The notes under the pieces: model-generated
Databases searched by the model: none
What the model was told of the DNA's origin: nothing
The model's input: only the letters and a program-made list of their open reading frames with translations
Position numbers and translations under genes: made by a program
In this document: positions 27,635 through 35,801 of the stretch, one piece after another
Layout of the letters: each line of letters begins with the position of its first letter
Numbering within the stretch: position 1 is the stretch's first letter
Source: Pseudooceanicola sediminis
Lineage (GTDB): Bacteria > Pseudomonadota > Alphaproteobacteria > Rhodobacterales > Rhodobacteraceae
Assembly: GCF_003575965.1 (NCBI RefSeq)
Contig: NZ_QWJJ01000009.1
Location: 124,001-188,000, forward strand
Direction: 5' to 3'
Length of the DNA stretch: 64,000 nucleotides

Positions 27635-28269
27635 GCCTGATCCTCCGGCAAACCGGCAGCCAGCGCATTGACCGCCGCAGACGCCATGGCAGACCCGCCC
27701 CGGCGCCCCCGCAGGGTAACGAAATCACATCCACGCGGATTTGCCGCCAGCTCGGCCTTGCTTTCGGCCGCGCCGACAAATCCGACGGGAAATCCCAGGA
27801 TCACCGCGGGTTTCGGGGCGCCCCCCTCCAACATCTCCAGCAGATGAAACAGGGCCGTCGGCGCGTTGCCGATGGCCACGACAGCGCCTGCCAGATGGTC
27901 GCGCCACAGTTCGACCGCCGCCGCCGACCGCGTTGTGCCCAGCTCGGCGGCCAGCGCAGGTGTACGGGCATCGTTCAGCGTGACGCGCACCTGGTTGTCG
28001 CGCGGCAGGTATCGCCGGATCACTCCGGCGCCGGCCATTTCGCAGTCACACAGGATCGGCGCGCCCGCCTGCAACGCGGCCCGCCCCGCCGCGACCGCGC
28101 CCGGCGAACAGGCAAGCCGGTCCGCGATCTCGACCATGCCGCAGGCGTGGATCAACCGCACCGCCATCTGTTGCAGGTCGGCGGAAAAACGATCGAGCCG
28201 GGCTTCGCGCCGGACCGTTGCAAAGCTTTCAGCGTAGATGGCGGCAGGGTCCTTGAGGTAGGGGCGCAT
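27631..28269 (-). CDS. cobH: Precorrin-8X methylmutase
   Basis: A 212-aa CobH/CbiC family protein that moves the methyl group from C11 to C12 to give hydrogenobyrinic acid. The catalytic histidine is H41 in RLIHACGMVE, and the family's CDCEMAGAG and GFPVGFVGAAESK segments are present. It is first of the cobH-cobL-cobI-cbiG/J-cobM set and lies 78 bases downstream of cbiX. Confidence 0.95.
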   Translation of the reverse strand: MRPYLKDPAAIYAESFATVRREARLDRFSADLQQMAVRLIHACGMVEIADRLACSPGAVAAGRAALQAGAPILCDCEMAGAGVIRRYLPRDNQVRVTLNDARTPALAAELGTTRSAAAVELWRDHLAGAVVAIGNAPTALFHLLEMLEGGAPKPAVILGFPVGFVGAAESKAELAANPRGCDFVTLRGRRGGSAMASAAVNALAAGLPEDQA

Positions 28270-28347
28270 GGGTCAGACCTTGGGTGTTGCGAAGACTTCG
28301 GCAAGGCTCCGACAAAGGGGGCCTTGCGGCAGGATCGGAAAGCGTCG

Positions 28348-29532
28348 TCAGGCCTTGTGCTTACGCGCACTTTCGGGGCCGTTGGGGTGCTTTGCATGGG
28401 GATAGACCGGATGGGCGTGGTCGTGGTCATGATCATGCGCGTGGGCGTGCCCGTGGCCATGACTATGCCCGTGACTGTGCCCATGTTCATCGCCATGGTC
28501 ATGCCCGTGTGCATGGTCATGGGTACCATGGACATGATCGTGATGATGATGCGCGTGGCCGTGATCGTGGTCATGCACGGCCTCCAGACGGCATTCGCCG
28601 GTGCAGAACGTCGCGCAAAGCTGGCAATCCTCGACATTCGAACCAGGGGCATTCGCGCCCTGCCCTTCGACATGGTGATGGTGGCTTTCCTGCACTGCAC
28701 CGACCTCGGCCTCGAACCCCAGCACCTGAACGCGGTACTTGCAGGTGGCGCAGTTCGGCGGCGGGATTTCCCCGATCTGTTCAGTGACCCGTTCGGCAAA
28801 GGTGGCCAGCACCTCGTCATGATCGTTCAGATACCCCGCCTTGACGAACTGGATGTCGGGATGGTGCGCCGCAACCTGATCGGTAAAGCCGTAGATGCGG
28901 TCGATCAGGATGCCGGTGAACAGGAAATACGGGAACACCAGGATGCGTTTGTATCCCAGGCGCGTGGCGTGGGTCAGGCAGGGTTCGACCAGCGGAAAGG
29001 TCACACCGGAATAGCCGACCTCCATCCAGCCAAAGCCCAGCCCCTCCTGCAGCATCCGCGCGATCTTGGACACGTTGCCGTTGGCGTCCGGGTCCGACGC
29101 CCCGCGGCCGATGACGACAAGGCAGGTCTCCTCGTAGGGCACCGTCCCGTGTTCGGCATCCGCCGTGGCCATGGCATCGCGCACCCGCGCCCCGGCGGCG
29201 GCGATCATCTTGGGGTCGACCCCCAGTTCGCGACCATAGGAAATCTCGATCCCGTGTTTCGCCGCGTAGGTGTTGAGAACCGTGGGAATGTCGTTCTTGG
29301 CGTGCATCGCCGCGAACAGCATGCCCGGCACCGCCAGGATCCGCTCGCATCCCGCATGACGCAGACGGTCCAGGCCGTCGCGGATCACCGGATTGGCAAA
29401 CTCCAGATAGCCGTAATCGACCATCCAGTCAGATGGCAGCAGGGCGGGCAGCTTTTGCGCAAGCACCGCGAATTCGTCAACAGCCGCCTGGCTGCGAGAG
29501 CCATGGCCGCAGATCATCACACCGGTTTTCAT
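28348..29532 (-). CDS. cbiX: CbiX-type sirohydrochlorin cobaltochelatase with Cys cluster and His-rich tail
   Basis: A 394-aa two-repeat chelatase. The N-terminal catalytic half has metal ligands H10 (CGHGSRS) and H77 (FAAMHAKND). The second half (from about residue 132) is a degenerate copy, as in long CbiX. Cysteines cluster at C261, C264, C303, C306, C310 and C314, similar to the Fe-S-binding ending of Bacillus megaterium CbiX. Residues 320-375 are a His/Asp-rich tail with more than 20 histidines, likely a cobalt store or sensor. CbiX inserts cobalt into sirohydrochlorin, the early-insertion route. It is preceded by a small membrane gene 5 bases upstream. Confidence 0.93.
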   Translation of the reverse strand: MKTGVMICGHGSRSQAAVDEFAVLAQKLPALLPSDWMVDYGYLEFANPVIRDGLDRLRHAGCERILAVPGMLFAAMHAKNDIPTVLNTYAAKHGIEISYGRELGVDPKMIAAAGARVRDAMATADAEHGTVPYEETCLVVIGRGASDPDANGNVSKIARMLQEGLGFGWMEVGYSGVTFPLVEPCLTHATRLGYKRILVFPYFLFTGILIDRIYGFTDQVAAHHPDIQFVKAGYLNDHDEVLATFAERVTEQIGEIPPPNCATCKYRVQVLGFEAEVGAVQESHHHHVEGQGANAPGSNVEDCQLCATFCTGECRLEAVHDHDHGHAHHHHDHVHGTHDHAHGHDHGDEHGHSHGHSHGHGHAHAHDHDHDHAHPVYPHAKHPNGPESARKHKA

Positions 29533-29537
29533 CTTGA

Positions 29538-29789
29538 TCAGGCCTCTTGAAGCTCTTCAGCTTCGGTTTCAGCGTCCGCGTCCTCGTCCCGGTCCTTGCG
29601 GTCCGCATAGGCCTTCCACAGCCCGATGGCGATGGCCGCCCCCAGGGCCGCGGCCCCCAGCCAGTGACCATGACCTGCGACATCGGCAAGATGTCCGGGG
29701 TGGGCCGCAGCCGGCATCGGGGCGACAAGGGCCGCTCCCAGGGCCGCTGCCGCGGCAAGGGGTCGGGCAGAGGGGCGCAATATCAGCAT
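29538..29789 (-). CDS. Small His-containing membrane protein upstream of cbiX
   Basis: An 83-aa protein with a signal-like hydrophobic segment (about residues 10-28, ending AAA), then HPGHLADVAGHGHW, a second transmembrane helix (about residues 45-60) and an acidic tail (DRDEDADAETEAEEL). The His-rich stretch would face the periplasm and could bind metal. It lies 5 bases from cbiX on the same strand, so a role in cobalt supply is suggested but unproven. It may belong to a small Rhodobacterales family (DUF6732-like), from memory only. Confidence 0.7.
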   Translation of the reverse strand: MLILRPSARPLAAAAALGAALVAPMPAAAHPGHLADVAGHGHWLGAAALGAAIAIGLWKAYADRKDRDEDADAETEAEELQEA

Positions 29790-30151
29790 GATCTACGTGT
29801 CCTTTCCTATCGGGCCTTGCCCGGCACGCCAGCAGGAAAGGGCGCCCCTGCCACGGGTGTCAAACCGCAGGCGGCGCTTTCAGACGATACGTCACTGGCC
29901 CCCTGACTGGGTCGGCCGATGCGGCGCACTCCTTTCCGGCCCGTGTCGGGCTCGTCTCCCCCCGTGCATAGCCGAGGCCCCCCCATGACGCAATCCGGCA
30001 AAGCCCCGATACGCGCGCTCAGGCCGATCGCGCGACGACGATGTGCGGAGTTGCACGAATGCTGCGCGTCTGTCGGGATTGGTTCATTGCGGGTTCCGCC
30101 TTACCTCTTCGTCAACACACACGAATGGAAATCAAGACGGAGGAGCGCGAC
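29790..30151. other. Divergent gap between the cbiX operon and the glutathionyl reductase gene
   Basis: About 360 bases. No cobalamin-riboswitch core (B12 box) is visible on the cbiX side. The stretch 29882-29957 is bounded by AGACGA / TCGTCT and encloses two hairpins: GCCG/CGGC (29915-29925) and GCCCG/CGGGC (29939-29951). Promoters for both sides should be here. Confidence 0.4.
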
Positions 30152-31156
30152 ATGGGACTTCTGGTTGACGGCGAATGGCAGGACAAATGGTACGACACCA
30201 AGGAAAACGGCGGCAAATTCGTCCGCTCTGAATCACAGTTTCGCAATTGGATCACGCCAGATGGCAGCGCCGGACCCTCCGGGACGGGCGGCTTTGCGGC
30301 AGAAAGCGGGCGCTATCATCTCTATGTCTCCTATGCCTGCCCCTGGGCCCACCGGGCGCTGATCTTCCGCGCGCTGAAAGGGCTTGAGGATCACATCACC
30401 GTCTCCGTCGTTCACCCAGAAATGCTGGGCGAGGGCTGGGAATTCCGCGACGATTTCGACGGTGCGACCGGCGATACCCTGATGGGCCTGCGCTACCTGC
30501 GCGAGGTCTATACCAAGGCCCAGCCGGATGCCTCGACGCGCGTCACGGTGCCCGTCCTGTGGGACACCCGCACCAAAACCATCGTCTCGAACGAAAGTTC
30601 GGAAATCATCCGCATGTTCAACTCGGCCTTCGACGGGCTGACCGGCAACAGCGATGACTACTGGCCCGAACCGCTGCGGGACGAGATCGAGCAGATCAAC
30701 ACCCGCGTCTATGACACCATCAACAACGGCGTCTACAAGGCCGGGTTCGCCACATCGCAACAGGCCTATGACGACGCCGTGCGCCCGCTGTTCGACAGCC
30801 TGGACTGGGTCGAGGCGATGCTGAGCGAAAACCGCTACCTGGCTGGGGACCGTGTGACCGAGGCCGACTGGCGCCTGTTCACGACGCTGATCCGCTTTGA
30901 CAAGGTGTATCACACGCACTTCAAGTGCAACTTCAAGCGGATCGTGGATTATCCGAATATCTGGGACTACGTCCGGGAATTGTATCAGTGGCCCGGGGTC
31001 GCCGCGACGGTGAATTTCGATCACATCATCCGGCACTATTACTACAGCCACGACACGATCAATCCCTACCGCATCCTGCCGATCACCCCCGACCTCGACC
31101 TCTGGGCGCCGCATGGCCGCGAACGTCCGTCGCTCAAGGCGCTGTCGGGCAGCTGA
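30152..31156 (+). CDS. Glutathionyl-hydroquinone reductase (omega/xi-class GST)
   Basis: A 334-aa cytosolic protein of the ECM4/YqjG family that reduces glutathionyl-hydroquinones with glutathione. The catalytic cysteine is in SYACPWAHRAL near residue 63. A conserved VPVLWDTRTKTIVSNESSEI follows, as does the C-terminal helical domain with FDKVYHTHFKCN. Length is normal for the family. The start at 30152 follows GGAGGAGCGCGAC; an upstream in-frame ATG at 30125 is less well placed. A quinone-linked role with the aromatic degradation genes is possible but not shown by operon structure. Confidence 0.92.
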   Translation: MGLLVDGEWQDKWYDTKENGGKFVRSESQFRNWITPDGSAGPSGTGGFAAESGRYHLYVSYACPWAHRALIFRALKGLEDHITVSVVHPEMLGEGWEFRDDFDGATGDTLMGLRYLREVYTKAQPDASTRVTVPVLWDTRTKTIVSNESSEIIRMFNSAFDGLTGNSDDYWPEPLRDEIEQINTRVYDTINNGVYKAGFATSQQAYDDAVRPLFDSLDWVEAMLSENRYLAGDRVTEADWRLFTTLIRFDKVYHTHFKCNFKRIVDYPNIWDYVRELYQWPGVAATVNFDHIIRHYYYSHDTINPYRILPITPDLDLWAPHGRERPSLKALSGS

Positions 31157-31249
31157 CCCGGTCTGCCGGTCTGCGCGCCACGGGGCGCGCGGATCGGCAC
31201 GCTTTGCTGGCCCCCACGGCAGTCAACTGTGGCTGCCAACCGTGGCCGG

Positions 31250-31732
31250 CTAACAGCGCTGGCCGGGGTGGCCGCCCAGATGTTCCACCATCGCGGCAAG
31301 GTCGGATGGCGGCGCGCCGGAATTCATCATGGCGCAGGCATTTGTGGCGTGCTGGAAAATGGACCCGTCGGAAAAGAAACAGGTGTTGGTGACAAAGATC
31401 ACCTTTGCATCCGGCTGGCGATAGTTGGCGAAATCGGCGATGGCCAGGGCCGATCCATGTGTCAGCACCAGATCCAGCACGATCACCTGGAAATCGTCCG
31501 TGCGCAGACACTCGATCGCGGCATCCTGCCCATGCACCAGGCTGGTATGGCATCCCTGCCGATCAAGATGGCGTTTCCACACCCATCCCAACCGTGGTTC
31601 GCTCTCCACAACCAGAACGCGCGTGCGACCATCGCCGCCCAGCAGATCGCCCTCCAGCGAAACGGTCCCGGTTCTGTCCTTGATATCACCCAATGCACCA
31701 CCCTTCCAAAATGATCCTGTCGGGACACGCAC
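31250..31732 (-). CDS. Stand-alone response-regulator receiver protein with altered active site
   Basis: A 160-aa single-domain protein from GTG 31732. The receiver fold begins at RVLVVESEP (about residue 38) and includes phospho-acceptor D87 in VLDLVL and T115. The usual acidic pair is replaced by E43/E45, and no lysine is present where the conserved K-P pair should be (about residue 137). The domain may therefore signal without normal phosphorylation. There is no output domain. A TTG at 31693 behind GGAAGG may be the true start. It is divergent from the DUF1636 gene. Partner unknown. Confidence 0.72.
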   Translation of the reverse strand: MRVPTGSFWKGGALGDIKDRTGTVSLEGDLLGGDGRTRVLVVESEPRLGWVWKRHLDRQGCHTSLVHGQDAAIECLRTDDFQVIVLDLVLTHGSALAIADFANYRQPDAKVIFVTNTCFFSDGSIFQHATNACAMMNSGAPPSDLAAMVEHLGGHPGQRC

Positions 31733-31739
31733 ATATTTG

Positions 31740-31944
31740 ATTAGTGTTTCTTAACATGACTATCAGACTCAATTGATAACAAATCCTTAACAAAGGATTG
31801 CCACACCCGTCGCGAGGTTAACGAATTGCAATTTTCCGCCGATTGCGGTGAAAGCGGCGACAGCGTCGCGTTCGCAGGTCGTTTCGGCCCGACACGCGCA
31901 CAGCGACCGACGCAGACACTGGCACGCAAGGGCACGGACACACG
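31740..31944. promoter_or_regulatory. Divergent AT-rich promoter region with an 18-base palindrome
   Basis: An AT-rich stretch unusual for this window lies between the receiver gene and the DUF1636 gene. It contains the perfect inverted repeat AATCCTT-AACA-AAGGATT at 31782-31799, either an operator or a short hairpin. Confidence 0.5.
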
Positions 31945-32319
31945 ATGACAACCTGGATCACGATCTGCGACACCTGCAAACACGAAGGCTGGGATGCCGC
32001 CACCGCCGAACGGACGGATGGCGAAGCGCTGGCAGCGCGGATCGAACCGCTGGCCGCGGCCCGGGGTATCGCGACACGCCGCGTCTCCTGCCTGATGGGC
32101 TGCACGCATGGGTGCAACGTCGCGATCCAGGCGGCGGGAAAGCTCTGCTATACCCTGGGCCGGTTTCAGGGCGACGAGGACGATGCCGCCGCGATTGCCG
32201 ATTATGCCGCCCTGCACCGCGACAGCCCCAATGGCCAGGTGCCCTATCGCCAGTGGCCGCAGGGGGTAAAGGGGCATTTCATCACCCGTCATCCGCCCCT
32301 GCCAGACAGCACCGAATGA
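31945..32319 (+). CDS. DUF1636 protein, predicted metal/Fe-S binding
   Basis: A 124-aa protein with cysteines at 8 and 11 (CDTC) and at 49, 53 and 57 (CLMGCTHGC), the pattern of the DUF1636 family, which resembles thioredoxin-like [2Fe-2S] ferredoxins. Members often lie in cobalamin and cobalt-transport clusters, as here directly before cobC and cobD. A redox or metal-delivery role in B12 synthesis is inferred. No ribosome site is obvious, but the first residues match the family. Confidence 0.8.
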   Translation: MTTWITICDTCKHEGWDAATAERTDGEALAARIEPLAAARGIATRRVSCLMGCTHGCNVAIQAAGKLCYTLGRFQGDEDDAAAIADYAALHRDSPNGQVPYRQWPQGVKGHFITRHPPLPDSTE

Positions 32320-32350
32320 TCAGCCCCCTCGATATGCCTGCCCCCATCGG

Positions 32351-32511
32351 CAGAACCGGCCTGCGCGACAGAACTGGCCCGTCCATATGACTGGCCCTCT
32401 CGACAAGACTGGCCCTGCTGACAAGACTGGCCCTGCTGACAAGACTGGCCCTGCTGACAAGACTGGCCCTCTCGACAAGACTGGCCCTCTCGATCCAACC
32501 GCCCTGCGCGA
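32351..32511. repeat. 18-bp tandem repeat that runs into the cobC coding sequence
   Basis: Nine units: three exact CAAGACTGGCCCTGCTGA (32404-32457), two CAAGACTGGCCCTCTCGA (32458-32493), and degenerate units before (32351, 32369, 32387) and after (32494). The 18-bp length keeps the reading frame, adding six residues per unit to the protein. Confidence 0.92.
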
Positions 32512-33436
32512 TCACGGCGGCAATCTGGACGCCGCGATCCGCACCTTTGGCGGCACCCACGGCGACTGGGTGGACCTGTCGACCGGCATCAATCCCGTGC
32601 CCTACCCGTTGCCCGACCTGCCAAACCACGCCTGGACGCGCCTGCCTGACCAGGGCGCCGTCGATGCGCTCTGCGACGCGGCCCGCGCCTTCTGGGGCGT
32701 GCCGCCGCAACGGGCGATCCTGGCCGTGCCCGGCGCGTCCTCTGCCATCGCCCATGTCCCGGCACTGGCGGCGCCGGGCCGCGTCCATATCCCCGGCCCG
32801 ACCTACAACGAACACGCAGCCGCCTTTGCGCGCCTCGGATGGCAGGTCGACACCGACGCCGCCCCCGGCCAGGCGGCCCGCGTGCTGGTCCATCCCAACA
32901 ATCCCACCGGCGCGTTTCACGACGCGCCCGCCACGGCCCCCCTCACCGTGATCGACGAAAGCTTTTGCGACATCGCCCCGGCGCGGTCGCATGTGACCAC
33001 GGCGTGCGACGACACGTTGATCCTGAAAAGCTTCGGCAAGTTCTGGGGTCTGGCCGGTCTGCGCCTCGGCGTGGTCATCGGAACGCCGGATCGCATCGGC
33101 GCGCTGTCGGACATGCTCGGCCCCTGGCCGGTCTCAGGCCCCGCGCTGCACGTCGGCACGCAGGCCCTGCGCGATACGCCCTGGGCGGACGCGACCCGCG
33201 CGCGCCTCACGGCCGATGCCGCGCGGCTCGACACGCTGATGACGGGCGCCGGGGCCACCCTGGCCGGCGGCACGCCCCTGTTCCGCCTCTATGCGGTTCC
33301 CGACGCCGCCGCCGTGCAAACCCGCCTTGCCCGGCACCATGTCTGGAGCCGCATCTTTCCCTATTCTCCGCACTGGATCCGCCTCGGCCTGCCCGCCCCG
33401 GATCACTGGGACCGCGTCGCGGGGGCCTTGGCATGA
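32387..33436 (+). CDS. cobC: Threonine-phosphate decarboxylase / CobC-type aminotransferase fold, with repetitive N-terminus
   Basis: A 349-aa PLP enzyme of the CobC/CobD class that makes the aminopropanol-phosphate arm of cobalamin. Key residues are Y140, N171 in NNPTG, D190 and the PLP lysine K218 in SFGK. Residues 5-34 are the peptide repeat (A/L)DKTGP, encoded by the tandem DNA array; conserved sequence begins near residue 42 (DHGGNL). No in-frame ATG, GTG or TTG lies between the repeat and the conserved part, so the repeat is probably translated, unless a CTG is used. No good ribosome site precedes ATG 32387. It overlaps cobD by ATGA. Confidence 0.88.
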   Translation: MTGPLDKTGPADKTGPADKTGPADKTGPLDKTGPLDPTALRDHGGNLDAAIRTFGGTHGDWVDLSTGINPVPYPLPDLPNHAWTRLPDQGAVDALCDAARAFWGVPPQRAILAVPGASSAIAHVPALAAPGRVHIPGPTYNEHAAAFARLGWQVDTDAAPGQAARVLVHPNNPTGAFHDAPATAPLTVIDESFCDIAPARSHVTTACDDTLILKSFGKFWGLAGLRLGVVIGTPDRIGALSDMLGPWPVSGPALHVGTQALRDTPWADATRARLTADAARLDTLMTGAGATLAGGTPLFRLYAVPDAAAVQTRLARHHVWSRIFPYSPHWIRLGLPAPDHWDRVAGALA

Positions 33437-34341
33437 GCCACGCGGCCATTCTCACCCTCGCCCTGCTGCTCGATGCGCTGCTGGGCGAACCCCGCTGGAT
33501 CTGGTCGCGCCTGCCCCACCCCGCCGTGCTGATGGGCAGGCTGATCGGCTGGGCCGACCGGCAAATGAACCACGGCACGCAGCGTCGCCTGCGCGGCCTT
33601 GCCCTGACCGCCCTGCTGGTGGTGATCGGCTGGTTCCTCGGCACGGCAATCGCCGCCCTCGGCTGGCTGCCGCAACTGCTGGTCGCCGCCATCCTGCTGG
33701 CCCAGCGCAGCCTGGTCCAGCACGTCGCCGCCGTCGCCCGCGCCCTGCGCATCTCGCTGCCCGAAGGGCGGCGCAGCGTCGCCATGATCGTGGGGCGCGA
33801 CACCGCCGGGATGGATGGCCCCGCCGTCGCCCGCGCCGCCATTGAAAGCGCCGCCGAAAACGCCTCCGATGGCGTGATCGCACCCGCGTTCTGGTTCCTC
33901 GTTGCGGGCCTTCCCGGCCTGCTGATCTACAAGCTGATCAATACCGCCGATTCCATGATCGGCTATCGCACGCCCCGATACGAACGCTTCGGCTGGGCCG
34001 CGGCGCGCACCGATGATCTGCTCAACCTGATCCCGGCGCGCCTGTCTGCGCTTGCCCTGGCTGCGCTGTCCGGGCACCTGGGTCAATGGCGTGCCATCGT
34101 GGCCGAGGCGAACCGCCACCGCTCGCCCAATGCCGGCTGGCCAGAGGCGGCGATGGCCCGTGCCCTCGATGTCGCCCTCTCCGGCCCGCGCGCCTACGAC
34201 GGACAGATGCGCGATTATCCCTTCGTCCACCCGACAGGTCGTCGCCATGCCGGCGCCGCCGACATCGAAGCGGCCTGTACCCGCCTCTGGCAGCTATGGG
34301 CCTGCCTGCTGGGCGTTTGCCTGCTGATCTGGGTCCTTTGA
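33433..34341 (+). CDS. cobD: Adenosylcobinamide-phosphate synthase (CobD/CbiB)
   Basis: A 302-aa membrane protein with about five hydrophobic segments. It carries CbiB motifs near the start ([25 protein letters not shown]), [46 protein letters not shown] and DGQMRDYP. It attaches (R)-1-amino-2-propanol-phosphate to adenosylcobyric acid. It starts inside the stop of cobC (ATGA), and product and next-step enzyme are coupled. Confidence 0.94.
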   Translation: MSHAAILTLALLLDALLGEPRWIWSRLPHPAVLMGRLIGWADRQMNHGTQRRLRGLALTALLVVIGWFLGTAIAALGWLPQLLVAAILLAQRSLVQHVAAVARALRISLPEGRRSVAMIVGRDTAGMDGPAVARAAIESAAENASDGVIAPAFWFLVAGLPGLLIYKLINTADSMIGYRTPRYERFGWAAARTDDLLNLIPARLSALALAALSGHLGQWRAIVAEANRHRSPNAGWPEAAMARALDVALSGPRAYDGQMRDYPFVHPTGRRHAGAADIEAACTRLWQLWACLLGVCLLIWVL

Positions 34342-34429
34342 CCGGGCGTCATTGCCGTTTCGCGCAGCCCTGCTAGGTTTCGGGCATCGCCCCGGCCATG
34401 GATTGGCCCCGCTGCAAGGATCCCCCCGC

Positions 34430-35605
34430 ATGACACTCCGCGCCCTGTTGACCTCTTTCGCCCTGCTGGCCCCCCTCCCGGCCCTGGCGCAATCCTGCGG
34501 CGGACCCTTCGGAAGCTTCGTGCAGGGCCTCGCACGGGAGGCCATCGCCAAAGGCCATGACCCGGCACAGGTATCGCGGTTCTTCGCCGCCGCCAGCCGG
34601 ACCCAGGCCGTCATCGATGCCGATCGCAAGCAGGGGGTCTTTCAACTCGACTTTACCAGCTTTGCCCGGCGACTGATCTCGCAGAACCGCATCGACAATG
34701 GTCAGAAGAATGCCGCGCGCCATGCTGATACCTTCGCCCGCATCCAGCGCGACTATGGCGTGCCCCCCGGCATCCTGCTGGCCTTCTGGGCGTTCGAAAC
34801 CGATTACGGGGGCTACCAGGGGGATTTCAACACGCTGAACGCGCTGATCACCCTGGCCCATGATTGCCGACGGCCGGAGCTGTTCCGCCCACAGGTCTTT
34901 GCCGCCCTCAGCCTGTTCGAACAAGGCGATTTCTCGCCCACAAGCACCACCGGCGCCTGGGCCGGTGAAATCGGCATGGTGCAGATGCTGCCCGGGGACA
35001 TCCTGGAAAACGGCGTCGATGGCGACGGCGACGGGCATGTCCGGCTCAAGACCTCGGCCCCCGATGCGCTGATGTCGGGCGGACGGATGCTGCGCAGTCT
35101 CGGCTGGGCCCCCAATCAACCCTGGTTGCAGGAAATCACCCTGCCCGCAGAGATGGACTGGTCGCAGACGGGGCTGCGCACCACCCTCAGCGCGGCCCGG
35201 TGGCAATCGCTCGGCGTTCGGCCCCGTTCGGGCAGCTGGCAAAGCACCAGCCTGCCGGCATCGGTCATCCTGCCGCAGGGCCGACATGGTCCGGCCTTCC
35301 TCGCCTACCCCAACTTCTCGGTTCTGTTCGAATGGAACCAGAGCTTCACCTATGTCCTGACCGCCGCCTACTTCGCCACGCGCCTGTCCGGCGCGCCGGT
35401 CTTCGCGCCGGGCAATCCCGATCCCGGTCTTTCCGGGCCGGAACTGAAAGCCCTGCAGCAGGAGTTGCAGCGCAGAGGGTATGACGTGGGTGGGGTCGAC
35501 GGCATTCTGGGCGAAAAGAGCCGCGAGGCCGTGCAGGCGGTGCAGAAGCAACTTGGCCTGCCCGCGGACGCCTGGCCGACACGCGCGCTGCTGGAACGGC
35601 TGTGA
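34430..35605 (+). CDS. MltB-type lytic murein transglycosylase with peptidoglycan-binding domain
   Basis: A 391-aa periplasmic enzyme. A signal peptide covers residues 1-20 (ALLAPLPALA). The MltB-like catalytic domain has its catalytic glutamate E123 in FWAFETDYG and the EIGMVQMLPGD motif. A C-terminal PG_binding_1 domain (about residues 330-391) contains LQRRGYDVGGVDGILGEKSR. It cleaves peptidoglycan to anhydromuropeptides. ATG 34430 follows AAGGA by 9 bases. A dispersed hairpin element follows the stop directly. Confidence 0.92.
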   Translation: MTLRALLTSFALLAPLPALAQSCGGPFGSFVQGLAREAIAKGHDPAQVSRFFAAASRTQAVIDADRKQGVFQLDFTSFARRLISQNRIDNGQKNAARHADTFARIQRDYGVPPGILLAFWAFETDYGGYQGDFNTLNALITLAHDCRRPELFRPQVFAALSLFEQGDFSPTSTTGAWAGEIGMVQMLPGDILENGVDGDGDGHVRLKTSAPDALMSGGRMLRSLGWAPNQPWLQEITLPAEMDWSQTGLRTTLSAARWQSLGVRPRSGSWQSTSLPASVILPQGRHGPAFLAYPNFSVLFEWNQSFTYVLTAAYFATRLSGAPVFAPGNPDPGLSGPELKALQQELQRRGYDVGGVDGILGEKSREAVQAVQKQLGLPADAWPTRALLERL

Positions 35606-35608
35606 CGC

Positions 35609-35660
35609 GGAGGGGCGCTGCCCCTCCCGGGCCTGCGGCCCTCCCTCCCCGGGATAGTTC
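35609..35660 (+). repeat. Dispersed hairpin element, copy 3
   Basis: AGGGGCGCTGCCCCT hairpin, GGGCCTGCGGCCC palindrome and CTCCCCGGGATAGTT occur in the same order as the other copies, starting 4 bases after the lytic transglycosylase stop. Confidence 0.75.
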
Positions 35661-35710
35661 CAACAGGGAAACATGACAGGATCCGAAGCCGGCCAGGTGT
35701 CTGCGAGACC

Positions 35711-35750
35711 GTTCGGATGCCGTCAGGTTACCGACAGGATACCGACGTTG
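35711..35750. repeat. ATACCG-type intergenic repeat, copy B
   Basis: Ends CCGACAGGATACCGACGTTG; the last 16 bases match copy C at 63.1 kb. It lies between the lytic transglycosylase and smc stops (convergent genes). A further ATACCGACGT occurs at about 35793. Confidence 0.8.
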
Positions 35751-35801
35751 AAAATGCAGTGAATCAGGGACTTGGCCCGGACCTGGTGCGAAATACCGAC
35801 G

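Noticed and set aside
29790-30000. Possible cobalamin riboswitch upstream of cbiX
   Set aside because: No B12 box or GCCACTG-type core on the minus strand, in contrast to the clear example at 39.5 kb.
32351-32511. CRISPR array
   Set aside because: The repeats are adjacent 18-bp units without spacers and no cas genes are present.
32839-33432. Upstream in-frame extension of cobD through cobC
   Set aside because: It reads the cobC sequence in another frame; the ATG at 33433 with ATGA coupling is the natural start.
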